From Alicyclobacillus acidiphilus NBRC 100859 (GTDB lineage: Bacteria > Bacillota > Bacilli > Alicyclobacillales > Alicyclobacillaceae): 64,000 nt of DNA. Positions 45,889 through 54,560 of this stretch are shown piece after piece. Under the pieces are notes generated by a model. It saw only the letters and a program-made list of their open reading frames with translations, made no database searches and was not told the DNA's origin. Each line of letters begins with the position of its first letter. Position 1 is the stretch's first letter. The translations under genes and the position numbers were made by a program. Where the stretch lies: the NCBI RefSeq assembly GCF_001544355.1, contig NZ_BCQI01000008.1, positions 1-64,000 on the forward strand, in the 5' to 3' direction.

Positions 45889-48879
45889 ATGCGCAAAAGA
45901 CGTGATGGGGTGGACCAACGCACACGTGTGATACGGACTGGTCGCCCACAAACGCCAGCCGCAAAACGGGAAGCGAAGGGACATCCGCGCCTTTGGCGGG
46001 CTGTTCGCATCGGTGCGTTCAGCGTGGGCAGCTTGGTCGTCCTTGGTTTAGCCGCAGGTACAGGCTACGTTTCCGCTCTCTTGAAGGGCTTGCCCAAGGT
46101 GAGTGCCGCAACGTTTGTCAACAACTCTGCCCCCTCTGTTGTCTATGACAGGAATGGACGAGTCATAGGACAATTCTCGGGCGACGGAGACAGGCAGCCA
46201 ATTTCCGGCTTGTCACAGGTCTCGCCGGACCTCGTCAACGCGTTTATCGCAGCGGAAGACAAGACGTTTTTTACGAATATCGGCATCAATCCTCTATCGA
46301 TGGCGCGCGCGATGGTACAGGATCTGCTTGGTCATTCCATCGAAAGCGGCGCCAGCACCATCACACAGGAAACTGTGAAACTCGCCGTATTTCCCGAACA
46401 ACAGCGCACCATGCAGCGCAAGATCCAGGAAATCGCTCTGGCCATCGAGGTCAACCATCAGTTGACCAAAGACGAGATCATGACCGACTACATGAACTGG
46501 ATCTATATGGGCCGCATGGGTACGGAGACGGTGTATGGCGTCAAACGCGCTTCAGAAATTCTGTTTGGCAAAGATCCGAAGAATCTCAACTTGGCCGAAG
46601 CCACGTTTTTGGCCGCGCTGCCAAACAATCCTTCGTATTTTTCACCGTATGAGTATCCAAAGCACACGTTGAGCAGACAGCACTACATACTCAATCAGAT
46701 GTTGGCGGACAAGTTCATCACGCAAGCTCAATACAATGAGGCGTATCACTACGATATCTTGAAAGAAATCCACAAAGCGCCGGAAAATGGCCTGCCAGCG
46801 CATCCGTACCTGATGTTGGACGAAATCAAGCCTCGTGTGATCAAAGCGCTCGTCAACGCTGGCGTCTACGACAACGCCAACGACGCCGAATCCGCGTTGC
46901 CGGTGGCCGGGCTGCGCATCTATACGACCATCGATCTCTCCAAACAGGAAGACGTCGAGAAAGTCCTGTCCAACCAGTCGCTCTTCGCGGGCACGAACAA
47001 GACCATCACGGTCAACGGCAAGACCATTCAGGACGAATATCAGGCTGGCTTTACGCTGATCGACAACCAAACGGGCGGCATTCTGGCGGTTGGCGGAGGT
47101 CGAAACTTTTTGGAGGACGAGATCGATCACGCCGACATTCCGCGGCAGCCAGGATCGTCCATCAAACCGCTGCTCGACTATGGGCCTGCCATTGATCAGG
47201 GCAAGTTGACGGCGGGATCGATCCTCTACGACGCGCTGACGCTGTTTCCGTCCACGTCAGGCGCGGATTATGAACCACACGACGACGAACCGGACTTCGG
47301 CGGTCTCATGACGGCGGATGAAGCTTTGTATGAGTCGCGGAACGTGCCTGCCATCGACATTCTCGACGAGATCACGCCGCAAGTCGGCTTTGGCTACCTG
47401 GCCAAGATGGGTCTCGGCACCGACGCGAAGACGCTCAACGGCCAGCCGACCATTGTCGCGGACGACGAGAACCATTTGGCCTCGGCGATCGGCGGCCTCG
47501 ACAACGGCGTGACCGTCGAACAGATGACAAGTGCCTACACGACGTTTGCCAACCAAGGAGTATGGCATCAAAGTTATATGATCAGTCGCATCGAGGATCA
47601 GACGGGCCGGCCGATTTATCAGGCTTCGCCCAAGACAGAGCAGGTGTTTACACCCTCTACGGCCTATATTATTACGAGCATGCTGCACAACGTTCTGTAT
47701 CACTCAGGCGGAACCGCGACCATGGTCGGTGCGAATTTCCCGGGACAATACATCTCCGGCAAGACGGGGACGACCGACTCGCTGACGGATGGCTGGTTCA
47801 TGGGCTACACGCAGCAATACACGGCGGGCATTTGGATGGGCTACAACTATCGCGAACCGATCGATGCCGCAAACTACAACTTGAAGTTCACCCTCTGGAG
47901 CGACATTATGGAACCCATCCTGGCGGAATCCCCGGCGACGACACCTTGGCCGAAGCCGAGCGACGTCGTCACGGCCAACGTCAGTTCGTTGAGCGGACTT
48001 TTGCCGACGTCCTTGTCGACTGTGCATGGCTCCATCGTCACCGAACCGTATGTTCAGGGTACGCAGCCAACCACCTACGACGATGTCGACGTGGAAGCGA
48101 AATATGTTGTGATCGATGGCAAAAAATATTTGGCCACGACGAAAACGCCAGCTTGGCAAGTTCATACCGGCGTGTTCATCAAATTGCCCACGGATCGCAT
48201 CCCTGATTGGGACCACAAGATTCCTGGAGGCATCACGGATCAAAGTCAGTATCTGGTGCCGACGCAGCCCGATCCTCGCGGCGGCCAAGTGCTGGACGCA
48301 GGCAGCGTGCCCGATGCCTCCAATCCGGCGGAAATCAACCCGCCAACCGGACTCTCCGCGACGTTTGACGGGACCGAAGTGGATCTGACGTGGCAGCCCG
48401 TGGACGAAGCGGTACAATACAATGTGTATCGATCCACGTCGCCTGATGGGCCGTTTACGAAGCTTGGCAGCGTACAAACACCGTCGTACACGGATACCAA
48501 TCTGCCGGCGGATGGAGGCACGCTCTACTACGAAGTGTTCGCGGAGTCGAATACGGCCTTGTCCACCGCGTCCCAAGTCGTCGAAGTGCAGTTGCCTGCG
48601 CCGAACCCGGTTGACAACGGGACAGGCAATAACGCGACCAATGGAACGTCGAACGAGTTCGACAATGGCAGCGGCAATCTGTTCGGCAACGATTCCAACG
48701 TCCTCACGCAGAACGGCGTGATCGACAATGGGACAGACGGACATAATTCGACGAACGGCGCGTCGGATGAAAACGGAATGACGAACGGCGCGACAGAACA
48801 GAATTCGAACAAAGCGAAGTCGTGGATTCCAGGCCTCGGTCCGGGTACGGACAGTTCCGGTCGAGGCAGCGGGCGCTGA
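45889..48879 (+). CDS. Class A penicillin-binding protein with FnIII domain
   Basis: Bifunctional peptidoglycan synthase of 996 aa. A basic cytosolic tail, a membrane helix (about 42-65), glycosyltransferase-51 domain (about 85-260: AAEDKTFFTNIG, GASTITQETVKL) and transpeptidase (about 390-650: PGSSIKP near 421, ESRN, SGKTGTTD near 623). A C-terminal FnIII-like domain (about 815-900) is followed by an Asn/Gly/Thr-rich tail. In GT51 the usual EDxxFxxHxG has Asn in place of His (EDKTFFTNIG). ATG behind GGAAGGAGGGG. It polymerises and crosslinks peptidoglycan. Confidence 0.93.
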   Translation: MRKRRDGVDQRTRVIRTGRPQTPAAKREAKGHPRLWRAVRIGAFSVGSLVVLGLAAGTGYVSALLKGLPKVSAATFVNNSAPSVVYDRNGRVIGQFSGDGDRQPISGLSQVSPDLVNAFIAAEDKTFFTNIGINPLSMARAMVQDLLGHSIESGASTITQETVKLAVFPEQQRTMQRKIQEIALAIEVNHQLTKDEIMTDYMNWIYMGRMGTETVYGVKRASEILFGKDPKNLNLAEATFLAALPNNPSYFSPYEYPKHTLSRQHYILNQMLADKFITQAQYNEAYHYDILKEIHKAPENGLPAHPYLMLDEIKPRVIKALVNAGVYDNANDAESALPVAGLRIYTTIDLSKQEDVEKVLSNQSLFAGTNKTITVNGKTIQDEYQAGFTLIDNQTGGILAVGGGRNFLEDEIDHADIPRQPGSSIKPLLDYGPAIDQGKLTAGSILYDALTLFPSTSGADYEPHDDEPDFGGLMTADEALYESRNVPAIDILDEITPQVGFGYLAKMGLGTDAKTLNGQPTIVADDENHLASAIGGLDNGVTVEQMTSAYTTFANQGVWHQSYMISRIEDQTGRPIYQASPKTEQVFTPSTAYIITSMLHNVLYHSGGTATMVGANFPGQYISGKTGTTDSLTDGWFMGYTQQYTAGIWMGYNYREPIDAANYNLKFTLWSDIMEPILAESPATTPWPKPSDVVTANVSSLSGLLPTSLSTVHGSIVTEPYVQGTQPTTYDDVDVEAKYVVIDGKKYLATTKTPAWQVHTGVFIKLPTDRIPDWDHKIPGGITDQSQYLVPTQPDPRGGQVLDAGSVPDASNPAEINPPTGLSATFDGTEVDLTWQPVDEAVQYNVYRSTSPDGPFTKLGSVQTPSYTDTNLPADGGTLYYEVFAESNTALSTASQVVEVQLPAPNPVDNGTGNNATNGTSNEFDNGSGNLFGNDSNVLTQNGVIDNGTDGHNSTNGASDENGMTNGATEQNSNKAKSWIPGLGPGTDSSGRGSGR

Positions 48880-48892
48880 TCAGTCAGCGCCC
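48871..48892 (+). other. Hairpin at the PBP stop codon
   Basis: GGGCGCTGA and TCAGCGCCC form a perfect 9-bp stem around TCAG, enclosing the stop codon. No T-run follows, so it is probably an mRNA stem between pbp and pepF rather than a terminator. Confidence 0.6.
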
Positions 48893-48934
48893 GTGAGCAC
48901 CACACACGATGAAACGCAGATGGAGGATGGACAC

Positions 48935-50734
48935 ATGAGTGAGAGATGGCAACGACACGAAGTACCAACCGAACTGACGTGGAATTTGAACGATCTGTTC
49001 CCAAGCGACGAAGCCTGGGCATCCGAACGGGACGCCATCCTTCGCGATGTGTCACAGGTCACGGCTTATCAGGGCAAGCTGGGAGAAAGCGCAACCACGC
49101 TGCTCGCGTGCCTGGAGGCGCGTGAAAACTTGCAGGTGCGAATGATCCGCGTCACGACCTACGCCTCGCTGCGCAGTGCCGAGGACGGAACCAATCCCGC
49201 AAATCAGGCCCTGGCTGATCAATCCTCCGCGATGACCGCACAAGTTGGACAAACGCTCTCTTTCATCGATTCGGAGCTGGCGCAGCTCCCAGAGTCCACC
49301 CTGCAAGCGTTTCTCGCGAACGAACCGAAGCTGCGGGACTTCGCCAATCTGTTGAACGACGTGATCGACTTCAAACCGCATATGTTGTCTCCGGAAACGG
49401 AAGCCACGCTCGCGGCCTTGGGCCGAGTCTTCGGCGGTCCATACGTCGTCTACCAACGCAGCAAGTTGTCCGACATGTCGTTCGATCCCGCCGTCGACAG
49501 CAACGGCGTGTCGCACCCTGTGTCGTTCGCTCTCTACGAAGATATTTACGAATTTTCACCCGACACCACGTTGCGCCGCAGTGCGTACACATCGTTCGTC
49601 CAAACCCTGCAACGATACAAGCACACGTTCGCGGCGGCCTACGCCCAGGAAGTCAATCGTCAGATCACCATGGCCCGGCTGCGCAACTTCTCATCGACGA
49701 CCGAGATGCTTCTGCAGCCGCAGAAAGTGACGGAGGAGATGTACAGCAACTTGCTGGACATCATTCAACGTGAACTTGCGCCGCATATGCGCCGCTTGGC
49801 AGCCCTTCGCAAACGCCTGTTCGCGCTCGACGAGATGCGGTTTTGCGATCTCAAAATCCCCCTCGATCCCTCCTTCAGCCCGAAGACGAGCATCGAGGAC
49901 GCGGGTCGCACGATTCTCGACGCGCTGCAGGTACTCGGCGAGGAATACGCGGCGAATATCAAAACAGGTCTGGAAAACCGCTGGATCGACTACCTGGATA
50001 ACGTCGGCAAGAGCACCGGCGCTTTCTGTTCGAGCCCGTACGGCGTCCACCCATACATTCTCATCACCTGGGGCGACACGATGCGCAGCGCGTTCGTGTT
50101 GGCCCACGAGTTGGGACACGCAGGCCACTTCGCTTTGGCAAACAAGTATCAGCGCCTGACAAATACGCGCCCCTCGCTGTACTTTATCGAGGCGCCGTCG
50201 ACACTCAACGAAATGCTTCTCGCCGATCACATCCTGAAGAACACGTCCGACCAACGCATGCGCCGTTGGGTCATCGGCCAACTGCTCGGCACGTACTACC
50301 ACAACTTTGTCACGCACCTACTCGAAGCGGAACTGCAACGCCGCGTCTACCGACTCGCCGAATCCGGCAAATCGATCACAGCCAATCTGTTGACCGAACA
50401 AAAGGGCGAAGTTCTCAGCAGCTTCTGGGGCGATACTGTCCATATCGACGAAGGCGCGGCGCTCACCTGGATGCGCCAGCCGCACTATTACATGGGATTG
50501 TATCCGTACACGTACTCCGCGGGTCTCACGGCATCGACCCTGATTGCCAAAAAGATTCGCGAAGAAGGCGAACCTGCCGCGAAGACCTGGATCGAGGTGC
50601 TCAAAGCAGGAGGCAGTCTGCCGCCGCTCGACCTCATGAAAATGGCCGGCGTGGACATGTCCAAGCCAGCACCAATTTCCGAAGCGGTCGCCTACGTCGG
50701 CAGCCTTGTGAGCGAACTTGAGGCGAGTTTTTAA
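48935..50734 (+). CDS. pepF: Oligoendopeptidase F
   Basis: M3-family zinc metallopeptidase of 599 aa cleaving oligopeptides in the cytosol. The HELGHAGH motif (about residues 389-396) gives the two zinc histidines and catalytic Glu, with the third ligand region in FIEAPSTLNEMLLADHIL. N-terminal WNLNDLFPSDEAW is typical. The ATG at 48935 has GGAGGATGG upstream; earlier in-frame starts have none. It follows the PBP gene by 55 bp, perhaps in one transcript. Confidence 0.94.
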   Translation: MSERWQRHEVPTELTWNLNDLFPSDEAWASERDAILRDVSQVTAYQGKLGESATTLLACLEARENLQVRMIRVTTYASLRSAEDGTNPANQALADQSSAMTAQVGQTLSFIDSELAQLPESTLQAFLANEPKLRDFANLLNDVIDFKPHMLSPETEATLAALGRVFGGPYVVYQRSKLSDMSFDPAVDSNGVSHPVSFALYEDIYEFSPDTTLRRSAYTSFVQTLQRYKHTFAAAYAQEVNRQITMARLRNFSSTTEMLLQPQKVTEEMYSNLLDIIQRELAPHMRRLAALRKRLFALDEMRFCDLKIPLDPSFSPKTSIEDAGRTILDALQVLGEEYAANIKTGLENRWIDYLDNVGKSTGAFCSSPYGVHPYILITWGDTMRSAFVLAHELGHAGHFALANKYQRLTNTRPSLYFIEAPSTLNEMLLADHILKNTSDQRMRRWVIGQLLGTYYHNFVTHLLEAELQRRVYRLAESGKSITANLLTEQKGEVLSSFWGDTVHIDEGAALTWMRQPHYYMGLYPYTYSAGLTASTLIAKKIREEGEPAAKTWIEVLKAGGSLPPLDLMKMAGVDMSKPAPISEAVAYVGSLVSELEASF

Positions 50735-50763
50735 GTTGGATGGAGCGGCGGCAAGTCCACCGC

Positions 50764-53106
50764 TCATATCCGCACGCTGACAATCGTCGCTCCGTCCCCG
50801 CCTTCGCCAGCGCCGCCCGGCTCGCTGGACTTGACCTGAGGGTGGCCCTGCAGGTGGCGCCGGATCGCGTGCTTGAGCGCGCCAGTGCCCTTGCCGTGAA
50901 TGACCACGATGCGGGACAGGCCAGCGACCACGGCGTCGTCCAAGTACTTGTCGATGCGCAGAATCGCGTCTTCCACGGATTCACCGCGAACGTCCAGCTC
51001 CATGCGGACGTCCTTCGTCGCAACGCCGCGGCGGGAGTGGCGAACCGCGGCCTGTTCCTCGCGCTCCTGCAGCACTTCCAAGTCCGATATGTCCACCTTC
51101 ATCTTCATCAGGCCCAGTTGCACGGTCGCGGTCGAAGAATCGTTCGAGACCTCGACGACATCGCCTTTTTGACCGAGCGAAACCACGCGCACGCGCGACC
51201 CGACGGCGACCGTTTGACGTTTGTCTTTGCGGGACGAGTTGGCTTTCGGCCGATCCCGCTCCGGCACCAGCCCTTCGAACCCTTTGCGAAGCTCCACGAG
51301 CTCGTGGTCCTTGACGCCGGCGGCGTTTCGCATGCTGCGCAATTCGCGGATGATGCGCTCGGCTTCCTCCCGTGCCCGTTCGACGATGCGTGCAGCTTCT
51401 TTGCGTGCCTCTTCCTTCAGCGCCTCGATTTCGCGCTCCAGGCGTTCCGACTTCGCCGCCCATTCGTCGCGCATCCGAATTGCCGCATCCCGTTCGGCCT
51501 CCGCCTCCGCCAGCAGTTTTTCGGCGTTGCGGTTGGCGAGTTCCAACTTGCCAATCAAGTCCTCGACGTGGATGTTCGTCTCCGTGACATGCTCCCGGGC
51601 TTCCCGCAGAATATCGGCAGGCAGGCCGAGCCGCTCCGCGATAGCCAGCGCGTTGGAGCGTCCCGGCACGCCAATCAGCAGCCGATACGTCGGGCGCAGA
51701 CTTTCCACGTCAAATTCCATGCTTGCGTTCATGGCGGCCGGATTTTCAAACGCGTAGCCTTTCAACTCGGCGTAGTGCGTCGTCGCCATGACGCGGGCGC
51801 CAATGCGCGAGAGCTTGTCGAGAATGGCGATCGCGAGCGCGGATCCTTCCGCAGGGTCCGTGCCGGCGCCAAGTTCGTCGAGCAGGACCAAGCTGTCGTG
51901 ATCGACCCGGGCCAGCATGTCGATAATATTGCGCATGTGCGAGGAGAACGTCGACAGGCTCTGCTCGATGCTCTGCTCGTCGCCGATGTCGACGAAGATT
52001 TCCCGGCAGAACCCAATTTCGCTCTCCCGACGCGTGGGCAAGAACAAGCCGCACTTGGCCATCAAGGTCAAGAGCCCAACCGTCTTCAAGCTAACCGTTT
52101 TGCCGCCTGTGTTCGGCCCTGTAATCATCAACAGGTGGTACGCGTCGCCCAATTCGACATCGATGGGCACCGCATCGGCCGAAAGCTGCGGGTGCCTCGC
52201 ACCGCGCAGGCGCCACACGTTCGTCGTGAGCAACGGGCGCTTGGCGTCGATGCGGCGGGCATATCCGGCTTTGGCGAAGACGAGATCGATCCGTTCCAGG
52301 ATGTCGACGTTCACCTTCAAATCGTCGGCAACCTCGCCAATGACGCCGGAGAGCCGGAACAGGATGCGTTCGATTTCGCGCTCCTCAAGAATCTGGATCT
52401 CTCGAACGCGATCTCCGATGTCTGCGACCGCCTGCGGCTCGATGAACACAGTCGATCCGGACGACGAAACATCCCGCACGATCCCGCGGATCATGTTCTT
52501 GTTTTCGACGCGCACGGGCAGGCAATAATATGGACCGCGCATCGCGATGATGGGTTCCTGGAGCAATTTTTGATGCGATCTCAGCAAACGTTCAAGCACC
52601 GTTCGCACTTCGCCTTCGCGACGGCGCCGTTCGATGCGGAGCTTGAGCAGTTCGTCGCTGGCGTGATCGAGCACTTGGCCGTCATCGCCAATCGCGTGAC
52701 GAATTTCCTGCTCGGTGCGGCGAGCGTCGGTCATCGGCTCAACCAACTCGGGCAGCAGCGCGAGCTCCGTCAAGGTCGCGGCATTCTCCAGATATTGTCG
52801 GAACGCGCGACCACCGGCGATGAACAACGCCACGGCTAGTATCCGATCCGCGCCCAGCGTTCCGCCGACTTGCGCGTGCCGAAGATCGTTTCGAATATCG
52901 GTGATGCCGCCAAACGGCGGCCCGCCTGCCCGCAGCAGGCAGCGAAGGGCTTCGTCGACAGTTTCCAGTTCACGTTCAGCCGCGTCGATCGACGTAAAAG
53001 GAAGCATAGCCATGGCCGCTTGTTTGCCGAGGCTGGACATGGCCTCTTTCGCGACGCGCTCGCGCACATAATCAAATTCCAAAGCCTGCAGGGCTCGTAT
53101 GTTCAT
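50764..53106 (-). CDS. mutS2: Endonuclease MutS2
   Basis: MutS2 of 780 aa. Central ATPase with Walker A ITGPNTGGKTVSLKT (near 335), Walker B LVLLDELGAGTDPAEG and ATTHYAELK; a long coiled coil (about 515-600) and a C-terminal Smr nuclease domain with LDVRGESVEDAI and VVIHGKGTGAL. The LDxR and HGxGxG motifs suggest an active Smr. MutS2 suppresses recombination and rescues collided ribosomes in Bacillus. ATG behind GGAGTGG. Order zapA-cvpA-mutS2 is as in Bacillus, but without polX. Confidence 0.96.
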   Translation of the reverse strand: MNIRALQALEFDYVRERVAKEAMSSLGKQAAMAMLPFTSIDAAERELETVDEALRCLLRAGGPPFGGITDIRNDLRHAQVGGTLGADRILAVALFIAGGRAFRQYLENAATLTELALLPELVEPMTDARRTEQEIRHAIGDDGQVLDHASDELLKLRIERRRREGEVRTVLERLLRSHQKLLQEPIIAMRGPYYCLPVRVENKNMIRGIVRDVSSSGSTVFIEPQAVADIGDRVREIQILEEREIERILFRLSGVIGEVADDLKVNVDILERIDLVFAKAGYARRIDAKRPLLTTNVWRLRGARHPQLSADAVPIDVELGDAYHLLMITGPNTGGKTVSLKTVGLLTLMAKCGLFLPTRRESEIGFCREIFVDIGDEQSIEQSLSTFSSHMRNIIDMLARVDHDSLVLLDELGAGTDPAEGSALAIAILDKLSRIGARVMATTHYAELKGYAFENPAAMNASMEFDVESLRPTYRLLIGVPGRSNALAIAERLGLPADILREAREHVTETNIHVEDLIGKLELANRNAEKLLAEAEAERDAAIRMRDEWAAKSERLEREIEALKEEARKEAARIVERAREEAERIIRELRSMRNAAGVKDHELVELRKGFEGLVPERDRPKANSSRKDKRQTVAVGSRVRVVSLGQKGDVVEVSNDSSTATVQLGLMKMKVDISDLEVLQEREEQAAVRHSRRGVATKDVRMELDVRGESVEDAILRIDKYLDDAVVAGLSRIVVIHGKGTGALKHAIRRHLQGHPQVKSSEPGGAGEGGDGATIVSVRI

Positions 53107-53219
53107 TCGTCCACTCCATGATCATCAATATGACTCCAAAAATCCCATCTATTTTACCACATCGGACGCGCTGCATCCGGAAACGATACCATCAGACACG
53201 CATTGAGGAGGGTTGAAGC

Positions 53220-53573
53220 ATGCATGTACTTGGTCATATCATCCGCTTCATCGTATCCGCTCTTGTCTTGATGTTTGTGGGCTATCTAGTACCCGGTTTT
53301 GGTGTCATGGGCTTCTGGTCCGCACTCCTTGCAGCCGTGGTCATTACGCTGTTGGGCATCGCGATGGAAGCCATCTTCGGCCGTCGCATATCGCCATACG
53401 GGCGAGGCATCGTTGGCTTTATCTCTGGCGCGATTGTCATTTACGTGGCACAGCTATTCGTTCCGGGCATGCGCGCGAACATTGTTGGCGCTCTCTTGGC
53501 ATCGCTTGTCATCGGAATTATCGACCTGTTTGTCCCAACTACGCTCAGACAGTCCCGCGGCCACGATGACTAA
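53220..53573 (+). CDS. Phage-holin-4/YvlD-like small membrane protein
   Basis: Protein of 117 aa with four hydrophobic segments: IIRFIVSALVLMFVGYLVPGFGVMGFWSALLAAVVITLLGIAMEAIF, then YGRGIVGFISGAIVIYVAQLFVPGMRANIVGALLASLVIGIIDLFVPT. Resembles YvlD and related proteins, which are not phage genes despite the domain name. ATG behind GAGGAGGG. Function unknown; inserted between convergent mutS2 and cvpA on the opposite strand. Confidence 0.82.
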   Translation: MHVLGHIIRFIVSALVLMFVGYLVPGFGVMGFWSALLAAVVITLLGIAMEAIFGRRISPYGRGIVGFISGAIVIYVAQLFVPGMRANIVGALLASLVIGIIDLFVPTTLRQSRGHDD

Positions 53574-53589
53574 TCGAATGTCAGGACAG

Positions 53590-53617
53590 AAGGACTGCCC
53601 GAGGGCAGTCCTTCTTT
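53590..53617 (+). terminator. Intrinsic terminator after the YvlD-like gene
   Basis: AAGGACTGCCC and GGGCAGTCCTT are perfect 11-bp arms with the dinucleotide GA between them, followed by CTTTAT. The tail is short but the stem is strong. Confidence 0.85.
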
Positions 53618-53652
53618 ATCGGTTATCCGATAGGTTGTCCGAAAAGTTTCCT

Positions 53653-54192
53653 TTACACATGTTGTCCATGAGCCGAAGCAGTCCATGTCGCAAGCTTCGC
53701 GGTCACATTCTGTCCGGTCAACCAGTGCACGATGGCCGAGTGCGCAACCTGATGTTGGATGACCGGCGTGTTGACATAGTGGAGAATTAACGCAACCACG
53801 TACACAAAAATGGCCGAGAGCAGAACGCCAGCGACTAGACCCACCAGTCGATTGACGAGCGACAGAACGGGTAAACTAAACAAGGCGTCCAACAGCCCTG
53901 CCGCGTACCGAAGCAACAAGAATGTAACCAGGAACACCAACCCAAACGCGATGGCTCCTGATAAATCGCCCAGCACGAGTGAAGCGACGCCGGACGATTT
54001 GACATGATTTTCAATATGCAAATTCCGGATGACTGGCGCGATATATGGCCGAAGCCAGTACGAAACAAAATATGCGATAACCGCGCCGAACAAGCGCGTA
54101 ACCTGGCGTACAAAACCAATCCGATAGCCGTTGATTGCCCCTAACAGGACAATCGCGGCAAAAATGAGATCGAGCGTGTCAATCCCCTTCAC
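53653..54192 (-). CDS. CvpA family membrane protein
   Basis: Protein of 179 aa with four membrane segments: LDLIFAAIVLLGAINGYRIGFVRQVTRLFGAVIAYFVSYW (CvpA/colicin V production signature), then GAIAFGLVFLVTFLLL and LVGLVAGVLLSAIFVYVVALI. GTG start overlapping the zapA stop by 4 bp (GTGA). B. subtilis YshB occupies the same position. Function unknown. Confidence 0.88.
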   Translation of the reverse strand: MKGIDTLDLIFAAIVLLGAINGYRIGFVRQVTRLFGAVIAYFVSYWLRPYIAPVIRNLHIENHVKSSGVASLVLGDLSGAIAFGLVFLVTFLLLRYAAGLLDALFSLPVLSLVNRLVGLVAGVLLSAIFVYVVALILHYVNTPVIQHQVAHSAIVHWLTGQNVTAKLATWTASAHGQHV

Positions 54193-54464
54193 GTAGACGT
54201 TTCACCTCGAGTTCGCTCGTCAAGCATGGCCAACAGTTCCTCGTATTCCTGTCGCAATCGATGCAACTCGTCGGCGAGATTGACCGCTGTCAACACAGCG
54301 ACTCGACGTTCATCCATGTAGGCTGATGACGCTGCAATTTCGGACATGCGCTGATCCACCAACCTGGCCACTTCGTGGATGTGGCGCTCGGAAGCTGAGC
54401 CGCGTATGGTGTACTCGACGCCATGGATGACTACCTTTACTCGATTGATTGATTGGTCATCCAT
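54189..54464 (-). CDS. zapA: Cell division protein ZapA
   Basis: ZapA of 91 aa, a coiled-coil protein that bundles FtsZ. The N-terminal VKVVIHGVEYTIRGSASERHIHEVARLVDQRMSEIA is followed by a helix (about 55-85) rich in Leu/Glu. In the order pheT-zapA-cvpA-mutS2 as in Bacillus, but rnhC is missing. Confidence 0.92.
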   Translation of the reverse strand: MDDQSINRVKVVIHGVEYTIRGSASERHIHEVARLVDQRMSEIAASSAYMDERRVAVLTAVNLADELHRLRQEYEELLAMLDERTRGETST

Positions 54465-54560
54465 CTATGCTCCGTCCTTTCCCGTCAGCCAATTGAGCAG
54501 AAACTTTCTGCTCCATATTCCCTTTTGCAACCTTGATCTCCTGCAACGGTCTTCGTTTCA

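Noticed and set aside
53220-53573. Prophage holin gene
   Set aside because: Resembles the chromosomal YvlD-type members of this family; no other phage genes are nearby.
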